DNA of 64,000 nucleotides from Parachaetomium inaequale (taxonomy: Eukaryota; Ascomycota; Sordariomycetes; Sordariales; Chaetomiaceae), in assembly GCA_033296685.1 (NCBI GenBank), contig MU854316.1, positions 434,001 through 498,000 of the forward strand, in the 5' to 3' direction. A program made the position numbers and the translations under genes. The first letter of the stretch is position 1. The number at the start of each line of letters is the position of its first letter. Positions 10,692 to 20,422 of the stretch are shown here, piece after piece. Below the pieces are notes generated by a model, which made no database searches, was not told the origin of the DNA, and was given only the letters and a program-made list of their open reading frames with translations.

Positions 10692-10959
10692 TGTAAGCAG
10701 GAGTATATGAAGTGATTTTGCCAGGTTTCGTTCAGGAGTTCAAGGCCGTGTTTCTCTTTTCCGCTGTAAGTTGCTGCTGCTGGCCCTTCCAACTTTTGAA
10801 TTGTTAGGGCCTTGTGCAAGTCGCTCTTTCCTCTTGTAAGTTCCTGCCTCTTTTCTCTTGAGTTCCTGCTGCCTACCAGTGGTATTTCCCATGTCCGTGC
10901 AAATTCTGTTCCGATTTTCTCTTCTAGTTGTCGATGTCCAATGCAAAATCATTATCAAA

Positions 10960-11908
10960 ATGGCAGCACAACCCGCCGTTGGCCGTGAGGCCATTAGTGT
11001 CGAACCCGTCCTGCCTGCCTCCGGGTTTCTCTGGCCGTCGGGTGTGGCCGAAGCCACGCCAACGCCATCCTCGTCGACGTTGCCGGCGCCGGCGCCAACG
11101 GCCCCTTCATGGGGCGAAGGAGGTACGTGAATTTATCGCGTAGTGTGTTACACCAGTTGAGTTTGACACTTGAATTTGTCCCAGCTACTGATAATTGTTT
11201 ATGCATCTGATGTCGCTTGCATTTGTCCGTTCTTACCCTTGCGAGAATTATGCTAAAACCCCGTCAGATAATACAGCAATGCAAGAGCGTATTGCACACG
11301 ACGCACTTGTAGCGTCGTATAAAGCGGCACAGGGGGGTCTATACGCCGACGCCGGAATCCCCGAGGTCTACGTCATATGGACGTCCTTCCCAGAACGGCG
11401 GTTTGCCTGTAAGTAATGGTCTATAGTGTTTCGGTTTTAGCTAATGTTCTTGGTAGGTCGGGACCGTGGCTGTAGCGACTATGGCACCGAATATCGAGTC
11501 CTGAAAAGGCACCTCAACACCGTGAAGCACCAGGCATGTCCCGTCGTCAAGTAGTATCTTTATACCCAGTATACTAACCTCATGTAGAAGATCGAACGGG
11601 ATCCCAACTTCCAGCCCAACACATACGCCGCTGAGGAAGGGACGCAAGTCCCAACAAACACCCACGCCACCCTCCCTACAAACACCGTCGCCCCCTCCCT
11701 CCCCGCAAACACCATCGCGCCTCGCCTCGACATCGACGTCAAGATGACAAAGCCCCTGGCTCCTCCAACACCACCCTCCACGCCGCAACGCCCTCTCCGA
11801 AAACTCACCCCGCAAGGCCGGCAGAGGGTGCGCTGCTTCCCCGCCGGCGTCATCAAGCCCGTCCGGTGGAAACTACCTCCCGTCGCTAGGGTGGTTTTTG
11901 GCTTGTGA
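10960..11908 (+). CDS. Cassette gene B: small C2H2 zinc-finger protein, 3' structure unresolved
   Basis: Exons 10960-11122, 11268-11408 and 11457 onward join in phase. The third encodes FACRDRGC...LKRHLNTVKH, a C-x4-C-x12-H-x5-H pattern with the hydrophobic spacing of a classical C2H2 finger. If translation reads straight on, it stops at the TAG at 11552-11554, giving 133 aa. A strong branch and acceptor (TACTAACCTCATGTAG, ending 11587) lies just after that stop, and the same frame stays open to a TGA at 11906-11908. That tail is Thr/Pro-rich, then basic. A GTGAAG donor at 11522 would join them in frame (66-nt intron) but remove the second zinc-binding His; weaker donors at 11543 or 11546 would keep it. 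The gene lies 268 bp after gene A on the same strand. No function is recognised. Confidence 0.5.
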
Positions 11909-12332
11909 GACGCTGGCCAGCGAGGTCAGCTTGGGGCCGGCTGGTGTGTGGCCCCGACCCGTCCGGGCCTCGCCCGAATCCGGATGAGGAGGACGGAAGA
12001 GGAGGATGAGGTAGATTTGGTGCGGATCCCGCTGGAACTTTTTGTGAATTTTTATACTTATCGCTGTATATAATTTGCTACATCTTGCTACTTGCATCAT
12101 TCAAACTCATTTGCAGACTGCGGTCAGCCGGTTGGCACGACACATACAATTCCCATTGTTTGGCGCGGTTGGGATTCAGTCATCATCGACACTATAACGT
12201 GGAGAGACAAGCATCTTCAGAACTTTGGGATGATCAGAATCATCGCCACTCGATTGAGTTGGCCGATTGTGCCATCCAGACTTCTTTTGGTGGTGGCATA
12301 CAGTTTTGCAGTTCGCTTTGTCATTCATCTTG
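11909..12332. other. 3' region of the cassette before the FKBP12 tail
   Basis: This is non-coding sequence between gene B and the right FKBP12-tail copy. I see no gene or repeat in it, and it does not match the flank of the left copy. Confidence 0.5.
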
Positions 12333-12583
12333 GCAACGTCTCGATTCTCATTGTCGTATCTCAACGAACCCGTGTCAATGCCTCTACTTGGGCGTTACGC
12401 CCAGAAAACAGACTCCAGCCCCGAAACACCCATCTATGATATCCATGCTTACTGGCCAGGGGTGACGCCCTTGATGGCGACGAGCTCCGTCTCGAAAACG
12501 AGAGTCGAGTTGGCCGGGATGACACCGCCGACAGCGCGATTGCCGTAGGCGATGCTGGGGGCGATGGTCAACTTGCGCTTCTC
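12333..12583 (-). repeat. Right copy of the duplicated FKBP12 3' end
   Basis: This segment belongs to the intact FKBP12 gene (3' UTR plus 135 coding bases of exon 3) and is repeated at 7017-7281. The match starts at CAACG on both sides and ends at GCTTCTC. Sequence outside those points is unrelated. Confidence 0.88.
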
Positions 12584-13046
12584 GCCAATCTTCATGCCCA
12601 GGAGTCCCTGGTCCCTGTCCAACAATGTTAGTTATTTCTCTCCAGATCGGGGCATTGGGAGCAGCGTGGAACAAAGGCTCTGGAGGTCTCGGGAGCCACA
12701 GGGACCCACGGGGACCCGTAAAGGGGAAAAGGAACACGGATTTGACGTACCAGCCCTTGATGACCTCTCCGGCGCCGACGGTAAAGTTGAGCGGGGAGCC
12801 ACGCTTGTAGCTGGAATCGAACGGCGTGCCGTTGGTGAGCGTGCCATTGTAGTGCACGTCAATCTTGTCGCCTGGGCAAAGCGTCAGTGGTCGTGTCCCG
12901 GGCCTGCTGAGCTCCCCCCTGAGCTTGCAGGAGCTGCGCGCTAAAGGCGGGGTAATGTTGGGAAACTCACCGGCGGTCGTCTCGCGGGTGCCCTGGCCCT
13001 CGGCCAGCACCTCGACAGTAAGACCTTCAAGCTCGGGGATGGTCAT
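12449..13046 (-). CDS. FPR1: FKBP12-type peptidyl-prolyl cis-trans isomerase
   Basis: This is a cytosolic prolyl isomerase of the FK506/rapamycin-binding class; the drug complexes inhibit calcineurin or TOR. Three exons on the minus strand (13046-12971, 12871-12751 and 12614-12449) give 120 aa, close to the usual 108-120 of fungal FKBP12. The single FKBP domain shows VHYNGTL, PFDSSYKRG, EVIKGW, KLTIAP, AYGNR, IPANSTLVFE. The conserved Asp of FDSS, Trp of KGW, Tyr of AYG and Phe of LVFE that line the active and drug site are present. There is no signal peptide, unlike FKBP13/FKBP22 paralogs. The tail KGVTPGQ exceeds human FKBP12 slightly. Exon 3 contains the junction at 12583 beyond which the truncated left copy loses homology. 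Drug sensitivity mediated by this protein is inferred from family knowledge. Confidence 0.94.
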
Positions 13047-14336
13047 TTTTGCTGATGTGGAGCGGTGGTATTGAGTCCGGTGTCAATTGATTGCTCAAGT
13101 TAGGTTGTTTGAAGGAGGAAGAAGCGGGAGAGGGGAGCTGAGGATCAATGGGTACTTAAGGTGGGGCAGCCCTGGTTTTAGTGACGCAATCGGAAAAAGG
13201 TGCCATCGGGCAAGCACCTTCTATTTATTTCAGCCAACGAACGCGCGGGGTGCGGTTTCAGGAACACACTCTGCACGCAACAATGCGCCTTTCACTGTCC
13301 AAACTGCATGCGACTTGTGTCATCCCGACCTTGTTTGATGCCTCAGGCAAACTGCGCCGAGGTTACCCAACCTATTGCTCCCCGTTGCCATCAGATGTTA
13401 GGGCTTAAGGTGAGCTTCCGCAAGCAGAGGAAGCGGGACATCGAATCAATGTACCTAGGTATCTGAGCAACTTGGTCGAAAATTTGCTACGGCACATACC
13501 TACCTGTTATCCTTTTTCATTGGGGCATGCATTTCAGACTCTGTGATTTGACCTCAGGCTCCCGGACTATGCCATATAACTTCACCATACATAACCCCAA
13601 CCCTGGCACTGGCACACTTTCCCCTTTTCCACACACTCAATCGCGCAAGTTGCAACACCCCTCTGGCCCTCTAGCTCTCTGGCCTCTCTGGCGCTGGCGA
13701 CAGCTGAATCGCTCAAAAATGCAATAAAAATCAAGATTGATCAATCTTGTTCTTTCTGACTGAGCAATTGGCCCTCCATCGCCCTGGACGGGCCCACTAT
13801 TAGCCCCCATCGAGCCCGAGCCCCCTGTACGCCTCCCCCTGTCCCTGCCGCCCTTGTTTGACTTACTGGGCGACTGAGCGGCTGGACGATAGGATCTGGC
13901 CGCAATTGACTGAGAGGGGTGTTTGATGGATGCAGTTTGATGGGCTTCAATTGATTTGGTTGTAGCTTATTTGCTATATGATGCGCGGGGCGCGTCCGTC
14001 AGGGTTGGAGTTGTGGAAGTCGAGTCGTTCAGTCCCGAAGGTCAAATCACATGAGTCCGCAGTGCTGTCGGGCCTGCTTGAAATAGGGACTAACTAACTG
14101 CCTTCTACATACTTCCTTTAACGGAAACACTAGGTCAAAATGTTAACGAAGACCCCTGTTTCGCAGCTAAAACGATCAACGGACTACCGTAACCAACGTC
14201 CACCACTCCAGATATTTCGGGCCGAGATCAGACGGTGTAACCGTTTGACGGGCCCATCAAGCGGCGTCCACTGCTTACTCACGCCCACCCATGTTCAAGA
14301 GCAGAAGACAATTGTATATAGAGTTGTCGAGGCACG
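13047..14336. other. Divergent intergenic region FKBP12 / aquaporin
   Basis: This is 1.29 kb between head-to-head genes. It contains an 18-bp perfect palindrome at 13732-13749 and pyrimidine-rich stretches. I found no ORF with coding character or conserved motif. Confidence 0.5.
13732..13749. repeat. 18-bp perfect palindrome
   Basis: CAAGATTGATCAATCTTG equals its own reverse complement, with TGATCA at the centre. It could be a dimeric-factor binding site or chance. Confidence 0.8.
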
Positions 14337-15720
14337 ATGGCAGCGAAAGGAACGGCAGTAAATAAACCACCAGTCACGAAGAGACCGTTCAAAAACAGTA
14401 TTCCGATGCCAGATCTCTCCCCGGCCCTGTCAGGGTCCCGCCTCAAAACGCCAAGCTTGAAGGATGTCGACGGCGCATTTCAGGGCTCCTTTGCCGGGAC
14501 AGCACGGGACATTGCCGTCCACTGTCCCCGACCATGGTATCGTCGACGGGACTATTACCTCGAAGGCTGGTCGGATCCCGTAATCCGGCGAGCTGCTGTA
14601 AGGGCGAGAAGTCCCCCAGTCACTCCCTACCGTCTCTGACACGACCCCAGGTTGTTGAATGTGTTGCCACGGCGTGTTCAATCTACATCTCCAGCCAGTT
14701 CGGCATGACGTTGATGAACACCGGCGTCACCCAAATTGCGGCCTATGTCGGCATATTCAACGCCGTCTTCCTGACGCTCTTCATCTACTCTACCGCTACG
14801 GCCACAGGAGGTCACCTAAATCCCATGATCACCTTCACCACTGTGCTCTGCGGCTTGACACCCTTACCAAGAGGTAAGAGTAGCCAAAGTTGCTTGTACA
14901 GACCGACAGCTGACAAAGAAAGGCGTGGTGTTGATCACGGCCCAGATCATCGGCAGCATCCTCGCTGGAGGCGTGTTGTTCGGCTGTTGGGGCCGTGACA
15001 GAGCTCTTTCGTGAGTGTCCCATCTGAAGAGGCTTTTGAGGTGTAGCTGACTTTTGGCAGCCACATGGGAGGCGGCAACTTTTTCGACACGACACAAGTA
15101 TCGCCCGGCCAGGCCTTGCTAACCGAGACCGCGTCCTCCTTCACCATACTGTAGGCAGCCCCCCTTCTGTCTTTCTCAGTGGGCCGAATCCTCATGCTCT
15201 GCAACCACACAGCTACCTGGCGATCGGCACCGGCCTGGACCCACGACAACAAGTCCTGTACGGCCGCCAGCTCGGACCTCTGCTCGTGGGGCTCAGCTTG
15301 GGGCTCGTCTCCTGCGCAACGACAGGCGTTGCTCCGGGGTACACAGGAGCGGGTATGAACCCTGGTCGTGCGATCGCGATCGCCATTGCGGGATGGAACT
15401 GGCGTAGTGGGTTCTTCTCCGTATTGCAGTATTATCACCGTCCGGAAGCTAACTTGGTGGCACTTCAACCCAGACCATTGGGTATGGTGGGCAGGACCGG
15501 TAAGCAGCAGGTTTCCATCTTGGAGTCTCGTGCCAAAGGTTGTCTTGGATACTGACGTGGAACAACCCAGGCTCTCGCTTCAATTTTGATTGCGTTGATG
15601 TACTCGTTCGCTCCCCCGTGCTTCGCCGACAGGGTCAAGCACAGGACGATGGGCGAAACCGGGCTGCAGGAGGCGGTGGAGGTGGTAGAAAACGGGGGCC
15701 CTCGCAAGGCGAGTGTATGA
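14337..15720 (+). CDS. Aquaporin/MIP-family channel with non-canonical NPM and NPG motifs
   Basis: This is an integral membrane channel of the major intrinsic protein family, for water and/or small solutes. Seven exons join in phase: 14337-14597, 14651-14873, 14923-15010, 15061-15150, 15213-15403, 15474-15499 and 15571-15720, giving 342 aa. The 26-nt sixth exon restores the conserved HHWVWWAGP. The N-terminus (about 87 aa) is long, Pro/Arg-rich and cytosolic. Six hydrophobic segments follow. The first pore loop reads GGHLNPM instead of NPA and the second GAGMNPGR instead of NPAR. The Arg after the second motif, part of the selectivity filter, is kept. Substituted NPA boxes are known in the X-intrinsic proteins and some other fungal MIPs, so an XIP-like identity is possible but not proven here. 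Confidence 0.85.
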
Positions 15721-16964
15721 GCACTCGGGGATATGAATGTCGGTTCAGTTCAATACCAAATCCCGGCGCAGGGGCAAGAGGTGGCAAGACGAATGGTTCC
15801 GAGACTTCAATCGCAGCCGCCGACACACCGCTGTGGTGGAGACTGCCGGAGACAGTCAACTTGCAACAAGTGCCCCGCAGTCGTTGCCGCCCGTCTCAGC
15901 CAGCAATCGCAGGACAGAGGGTGGGATTTGTGCTCATCTACGGCAGCAGCCTGAGGACACGAGATATTTTTTAAGTAATAAACTCCGTGCCTGAGAAGAG
16001 AAACCGCCATTGCTGGTGCTGGTTGCCCCTGGGGCCTGGAGTGGTTGCTGTGCGGCTTGTTCACTGTTGACCGCCTGCCCGAGGGGCAACTGAGGTGCGG
16101 GGCAAACTGGGCAAGGACCAGCCTCGTTTCAGCCTCGTGGGCGGGGTCGTGGTCTCGACTCTTCTGGAGCATTCCGATTGCCTTGCGAGATAGCCGCGAA
16201 CAGCTCGGCTGCGGGCTGCAGAACTGTGAAACGTGGATTGCCGGCCCCAATTCTGCCTTTGAAGATCTTTCATCGCCCCAAACCGCTGTGAATCGTCTGG
16301 CAAAATCCCTTCCATCCCCAGGTCGTGTTTGCAGCCTCAAGTGGGCCGCTGCCTGGGGAGCTGTTCAACTAGCCAATCAGCGGCAGCCTTCCGTTGCTGT
16401 GGAGGCGGGTAGAAGCGAATCAAAAGAAAGTCGCAGAATTTGGGCGATAGAATCTCGTGGAAACTCCTGAAGCACAGCCCAGGGACCAGCCCGCAGTACA
16501 TTTTAGCTGCCACGGCGCCGCCTCCTCCAACTCTTCCTCCATTTTCCACATCACTCCTCTTCTTCTCGCGTTCCTCTCCAACCTCACAGAAAGGTCTTCG
16601 AGGTGTAGACCGTTGATCATTCCACAAATCCCTTTGGTAAGTGCATCCTGCTGCTTCCCCGCCATCGGCTTCCCCTCAGCCTCGTCGCCCGCCTTCCGCT
16701 GCCACCAGCCCTTTCCCGATCACAGCGATTTTTCTTTCCTGTTTACATCGCGATCCCCAAGTCACATCTTCCTTTGAGTCGCCGTCTGCAATATCCAATC
16801 TCCTCGCTGCACTTCTCTACACTTCTCACTGCGGCGACGTACAACAAGAATCACCCCGCACTTGACTCGCACGGAGCCCACTCCAGACCGACCGACTTTT
16901 CTGCACAGCGATACTGACCTCGGAATCGCCAGATACCCAACAGATCACACAAAACACCGTCAAG
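15721..16964 (+). promoter_or_regulatory. HSP90 promoter and 5' leader, with possible 5' UTR intron
   Basis: No coding gene is seen between the aquaporin stop and the HSP90 ATG. A C/T-rich leader precedes the ATG. GTAAGT at 16637 and a CTGAC branch with CGCCAG acceptor ending at 16932 could define a roughly 296-nt intron in the 5' UTR. The assignment is from motifs only. Confidence 0.4.
16450..16472 (+). promoter_or_regulatory. Putative heat-shock element
   Basis: GAA at 16450, TCG at 16455, GAA at 16460, TCC at 16465 and AAG at 16470 follow the strict 5-bp spacing of alternating GAA/TTC units recognised by HSF trimers, with imperfect second, fourth and fifth units. It lies about 490 bp upstream of the HSP90 ATG. 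Confidence 0.4.
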
Positions 16965-19141
16965 ATGGCTGAGACGTTCGAGTTCCAGGCTGAGATCTCT
17001 CAGCTGCTCTCGCTCATCATCAACACCGTCTACTCCAACAAGGAGATCTTCCTGCGCGAGATTGTCTCGAACGCCTCCGATGCGCTTGACAAGATCCGCT
17101 ACGAGGCCTTGTCCGACCCCAGCAAGCTGGACTCGTGCAAGGACCTCCGCATCGACATCATCCCCAACAAGGAGAACAAGACCCTGACCATCCAAGATAC
17201 TGGTATCGGCATGACCAAGGCTGTAGGTTTTGCTCTGCCATTCTCTGTGTCGCATGGAAGACGCGCTAACAATGACCCCAGGACCTTGTCAACAACCTCG
17301 GTACCATTGCCCGCTCTGGCACCAAGCAGTTCATGGAGGCCCTCACCGCTGGTGCCGACATCTCCATGATCGGCCAGTTCGGTGTCGGTTTCTACTCTGC
17401 CTACCTTGTCGCCGACCGCGTCACCGTCATCTCCAAGAACAACGATGACGAGCAGTACATCTGGGAGTCGAGCGCCGGCGGCACCTTCAACATCACCCCC
17501 GACACCGAGGGCGAGCAGATCGGCCGCGGCACCAAGATCATCCTCCACCTCAAGGATGAGCAGATGGACTACCTCAATGAGAGCCGTGTCAAGGAGGTGA
17601 TCAAGAAGCACTCCGAGTTCATCTCGTACCCCATCTACCTCCACGTCCAGAAGGAGACCGAGAAGGAGGTCCCCGATGAGGAGGCCGAGGAGGTCGAGGA
17701 GGTCGAGGAGGGCGACGACAAGAAGCCCAAGATCGAGGAGGTCGATGACGAGGAGGAAGACAAGGAGAAGAAGCCCAAGACCAAGAAGGTCAAGGAGACC
17801 ACCATCGAGGAGGAGGAGCTCAACAAGCAGAAGCCCATCTGGACCCGCAACCCCCAGGACATCACCCAGGAGGAGTACGCCGCCTTCTACAAGTCGCTCT
17901 CCAACGACTGGGAGGACCACCTCGGCGTCAAGCACTTCTCGGTCGAGGGTCAGCTCGAGTTCCGCGCCATTCTGTTTGTTCCCAAGCGCGCTCCCTTCGA
18001 CCTGTTCGAGACCAAGAAGACGAAGAACAATATCAAGCTCTACGTCCGCCGCGTCTTCATCACGGACGACGCCACCGACCTCGTCCCCGAGTGGCTGAGC
18101 TTCGTCAAGGGTGTCGTCGACTCTGAGGATCTGCCCCTCAACCTCTCTCGTGAGACTCTCCAGCAGAACAAGATCATGAAGGTGATCAAGAAGAACATTG
18201 TCAAGAAGTCTCTGGAGCTCTTCAACGAGATCGCCGAGGACAAGGAGCAGTTCGACAAGTTCTACAGCGCCTTCTCCAAGAACCTCAAGCTTGGCATCCA
18301 CGAGGACTCGCAGAACCGCTCCATCCTCGCCAAGCTCCTGCGCTTCAACTCGACCAAGTCTGGCGACGAGCAGACCTCGCTCACCGACTACGTCACCCGC
18401 ATGCCTGAGCACCAGAAGAACATGTACTACATCACTGGCGAGTCGCTCAAGGCTGTCACCAAGTCTCCCTTCCTCGACTCGCTCAAGGAGAAGGGCTTCG
18501 AGGTGCTCTTCCTCGTCGACCCCATCGACGAGTACGCCATGACTCAGCTCAAGGAGTTCGAGGGCAAGAAGCTTGTCGACATCACCAAGGACTTCGAGCT
18601 TGAGGAGACCGAGGAGGAGAAGACCCAGCGCGAGGCTGAGGAGAAGGAGTACGAGGACCTTGCCAAGGCCCTCAAGAACGTCCTCGGCGACAAGGTTGAG
18701 AAGGTGGTCGTCTCGCACAAGCTGGTTGGCGCTCCTTGCGCCATCCGCACCGGCCAGTTCGGCTGGTCCGCCAACATGGAGCGCATCATGAAGGCCCAGG
18801 CTCTCCGCGACACCTCCATGAGCAGCTACATGTCGTCGAAGAAGACGTTCGAGATCTCGCCCAAGAGCCCCATCATCAAGGAGCTCAAGAAGAAGGTCGA
18901 GGCTGACGGCGAGAGCGACAAGACTGTCAAGTCGATCGTCCAGCTGCTCTTCGAGACCTCGCTGCTGGTCTCTGGCTTCACCATTGAGGAGCCTGCCGGC
19001 TTCGCTGAGCGCATCCACAAGCTTGTGTCGCTCGGTCTGAACCTGGACGAGGAGCCCGAGGCGGCCGAGGAGGCCCCGGCTGCTGATGCCGGCGTCCCTG
19101 CTGCCGAGACTGGCGACAGCGCCATGGAGGAGGTTGACTAA
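16965..19141 (+). CDS. hsp90: Cytosolic HSP90 chaperone
   Basis: This is an ATP-dependent dimeric chaperone for kinases, receptors and other clients in the cytosol. Exons 16965-17222 and 17282-19141 flank a 59-nt intron, giving 705 aa, the normal length. The GHKL ATPase domain occupies about residues 1-215, with the essential Glu in NKEIFLREIVSNASDALDK, DTGIGM and GQFGVGFYSAYLV. An acidic Lys/Glu linker lies at about 215-265. The middle domain includes the catalytic-loop Arg in LNLSRETLQQN, and the C-terminal dimerisation domain ends with MEEVD, the TPR-cochaperone docking site of cytosolic HSP90. Codon use is strongly biased to C/G endings, as expected for an abundant protein. A putative heat-shock element and possible 5' UTR intron lie upstream. 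The long antisense ORF is a by-product of codon bias. Confidence 0.98.
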
Positions 19142-20422
19142 ATGATGACATGACTGGGAAATGAAAAGCGGCCTTGGGAAATCGGAGTTGGACGGTCTTT
19201 TATTTCGTTTTTATGGCTCTCTCTAGTTACCCATCTGCATCAGTTGCCGGCCTCGCCTAATTCCTTACAGCCTCGTTGCTCTGTAACTTTAGTCTAGGAC
19301 GTGGGTGTGATCATGATCTTGACGTAGACATGAATACAACGGTTAGACGGATCTTGATTGCCTTGTTTGCCTGCGCTGTGGAATGCGAAGTGATTGCAAT
19401 CCAAACACACCAAGACTTGTTTGCACCAGTGCCAGCTCACTCCCGAGTTGGGATTCCGGGTCACGGAGCTCATTGCCAACTTGATGTTTTCCCCTTGTGC
19501 GTTGCTTGGCAAAACTACTAAAGAGTAGCTATAAAGAACAACCAACACCCTTGCCCAAGGCGTTGTTCAATGAAACCACTGACACCGCTGGACATGCAGT
19601 ACTTCCCAGCTAGAGAAGATTCCAGCTGGGAGTAGTTTATCGACGAACAACAACACGAAAGTTGCACAACAAGTGAAAAGACACAACATTGTTAATAGCT
19701 GATTCACAAGAAAGCAACACCACACAATATAGAGTAGTAATATAATATCCCTCATTCATTACAACAAGCTCTCTCACTGCTAGCTTAGGTACCTATCCAA
19801 AGCACCGCCCCAGAATAGAACATAAACAAGACCCGGATGATATTATGATCACCCCCACCAAGATACAAATACATATAAACTCCCAGGACACCACACCATC
19901 GCTGGTACAAGATACAAGGTAAAAAACACCCTTTCGTTTCTCTTGCCTCGTCCCCATCTCTCCTACTCTCGTCATCATCGTCATCATCAATCATTATCTT
20001 CTTGTTCTTCTTCTTCTTTCTTCTCTCTTGTTGTATCGTTCGTTCGTTCGTCATGACTCAATGAGAAAAAGACGAAGACCAAGAAAAGAAAAAGGATATG
20101 CTAAATTTACATCGGTATCACCCAGCCAGAATGAAGTCAGCCCAGAGCCCAGTCCGCCCTCTCTCTTGCGTAGTAAAACATCCCTCATCAGCAAGACGAA
20201 GGAATGAATAATGGGGGGTCCTCTCTCGTCTCTCTCTCTCTCTCTGCCTGCCAGTCGTCAAGTTCCACGATCAAAGATGCAGCAAAATTACCTCCCCTTC
20301 CTTCCTTCCCCTTCTCTCTTTCGTTCTCCCGTCTTCATTAGGTGGGTTTGATAAGTGGGACCCCGTTTCCTTTGTGTGTGTGTGCGTCGAGTTGGTGGGT
20401 GGGTGACTGGATGGAGGGTCGG
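19142..20422. other. Convergent intergenic region HSP90 / kinase
   Basis: This contains the two 3' flanks. Nucleotides 19590-20110 are noticeably richer in A/T than the neighbourhood, and a CT tract lies near 20230. No gene is seen. Confidence 0.5.

Larger units (their letters stand above)
7282..12583. mobile_element. Putative element inserted in FKBP12 exon 3, carrying two genes and a replacement FKBP12 tail
   Basis: The segment is bounded by two copies of the FKBP12 3' end in the same orientation, 7017-7281 on the left and 12333-12583 on the right. Between them lie two unrecognised plus-strand genes, at 8055-10691 and 10960-11908. No terminal inverted repeats, long terminal repeats, transposase, integrase or reverse transcriptase motifs are visible, so it is not a standard transposon. 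The architecture matches an element that splits a conserved gene and supplies a new 3' end so that the host gene stays functional. A plain segmental duplication followed by insertion of unrelated DNA would look similar. The boundaries are those of the homology, not proven ends. Confidence 0.35.

Noticed and set aside
7282..12332. Standard DNA or LTR transposon in the FKBP12 cassette
   Set aside because: No terminal inverted repeats, long terminal repeats, DDE transposase, tyrosine recombinase or reverse transcriptase motif could be seen.
17099..19018. 639-codon antisense ORF opposite HSP90
   Set aside because: Leu/Val/Asp-rich translation with no motif; long antisense frames are expected opposite genes with strong GC3 codon bias.
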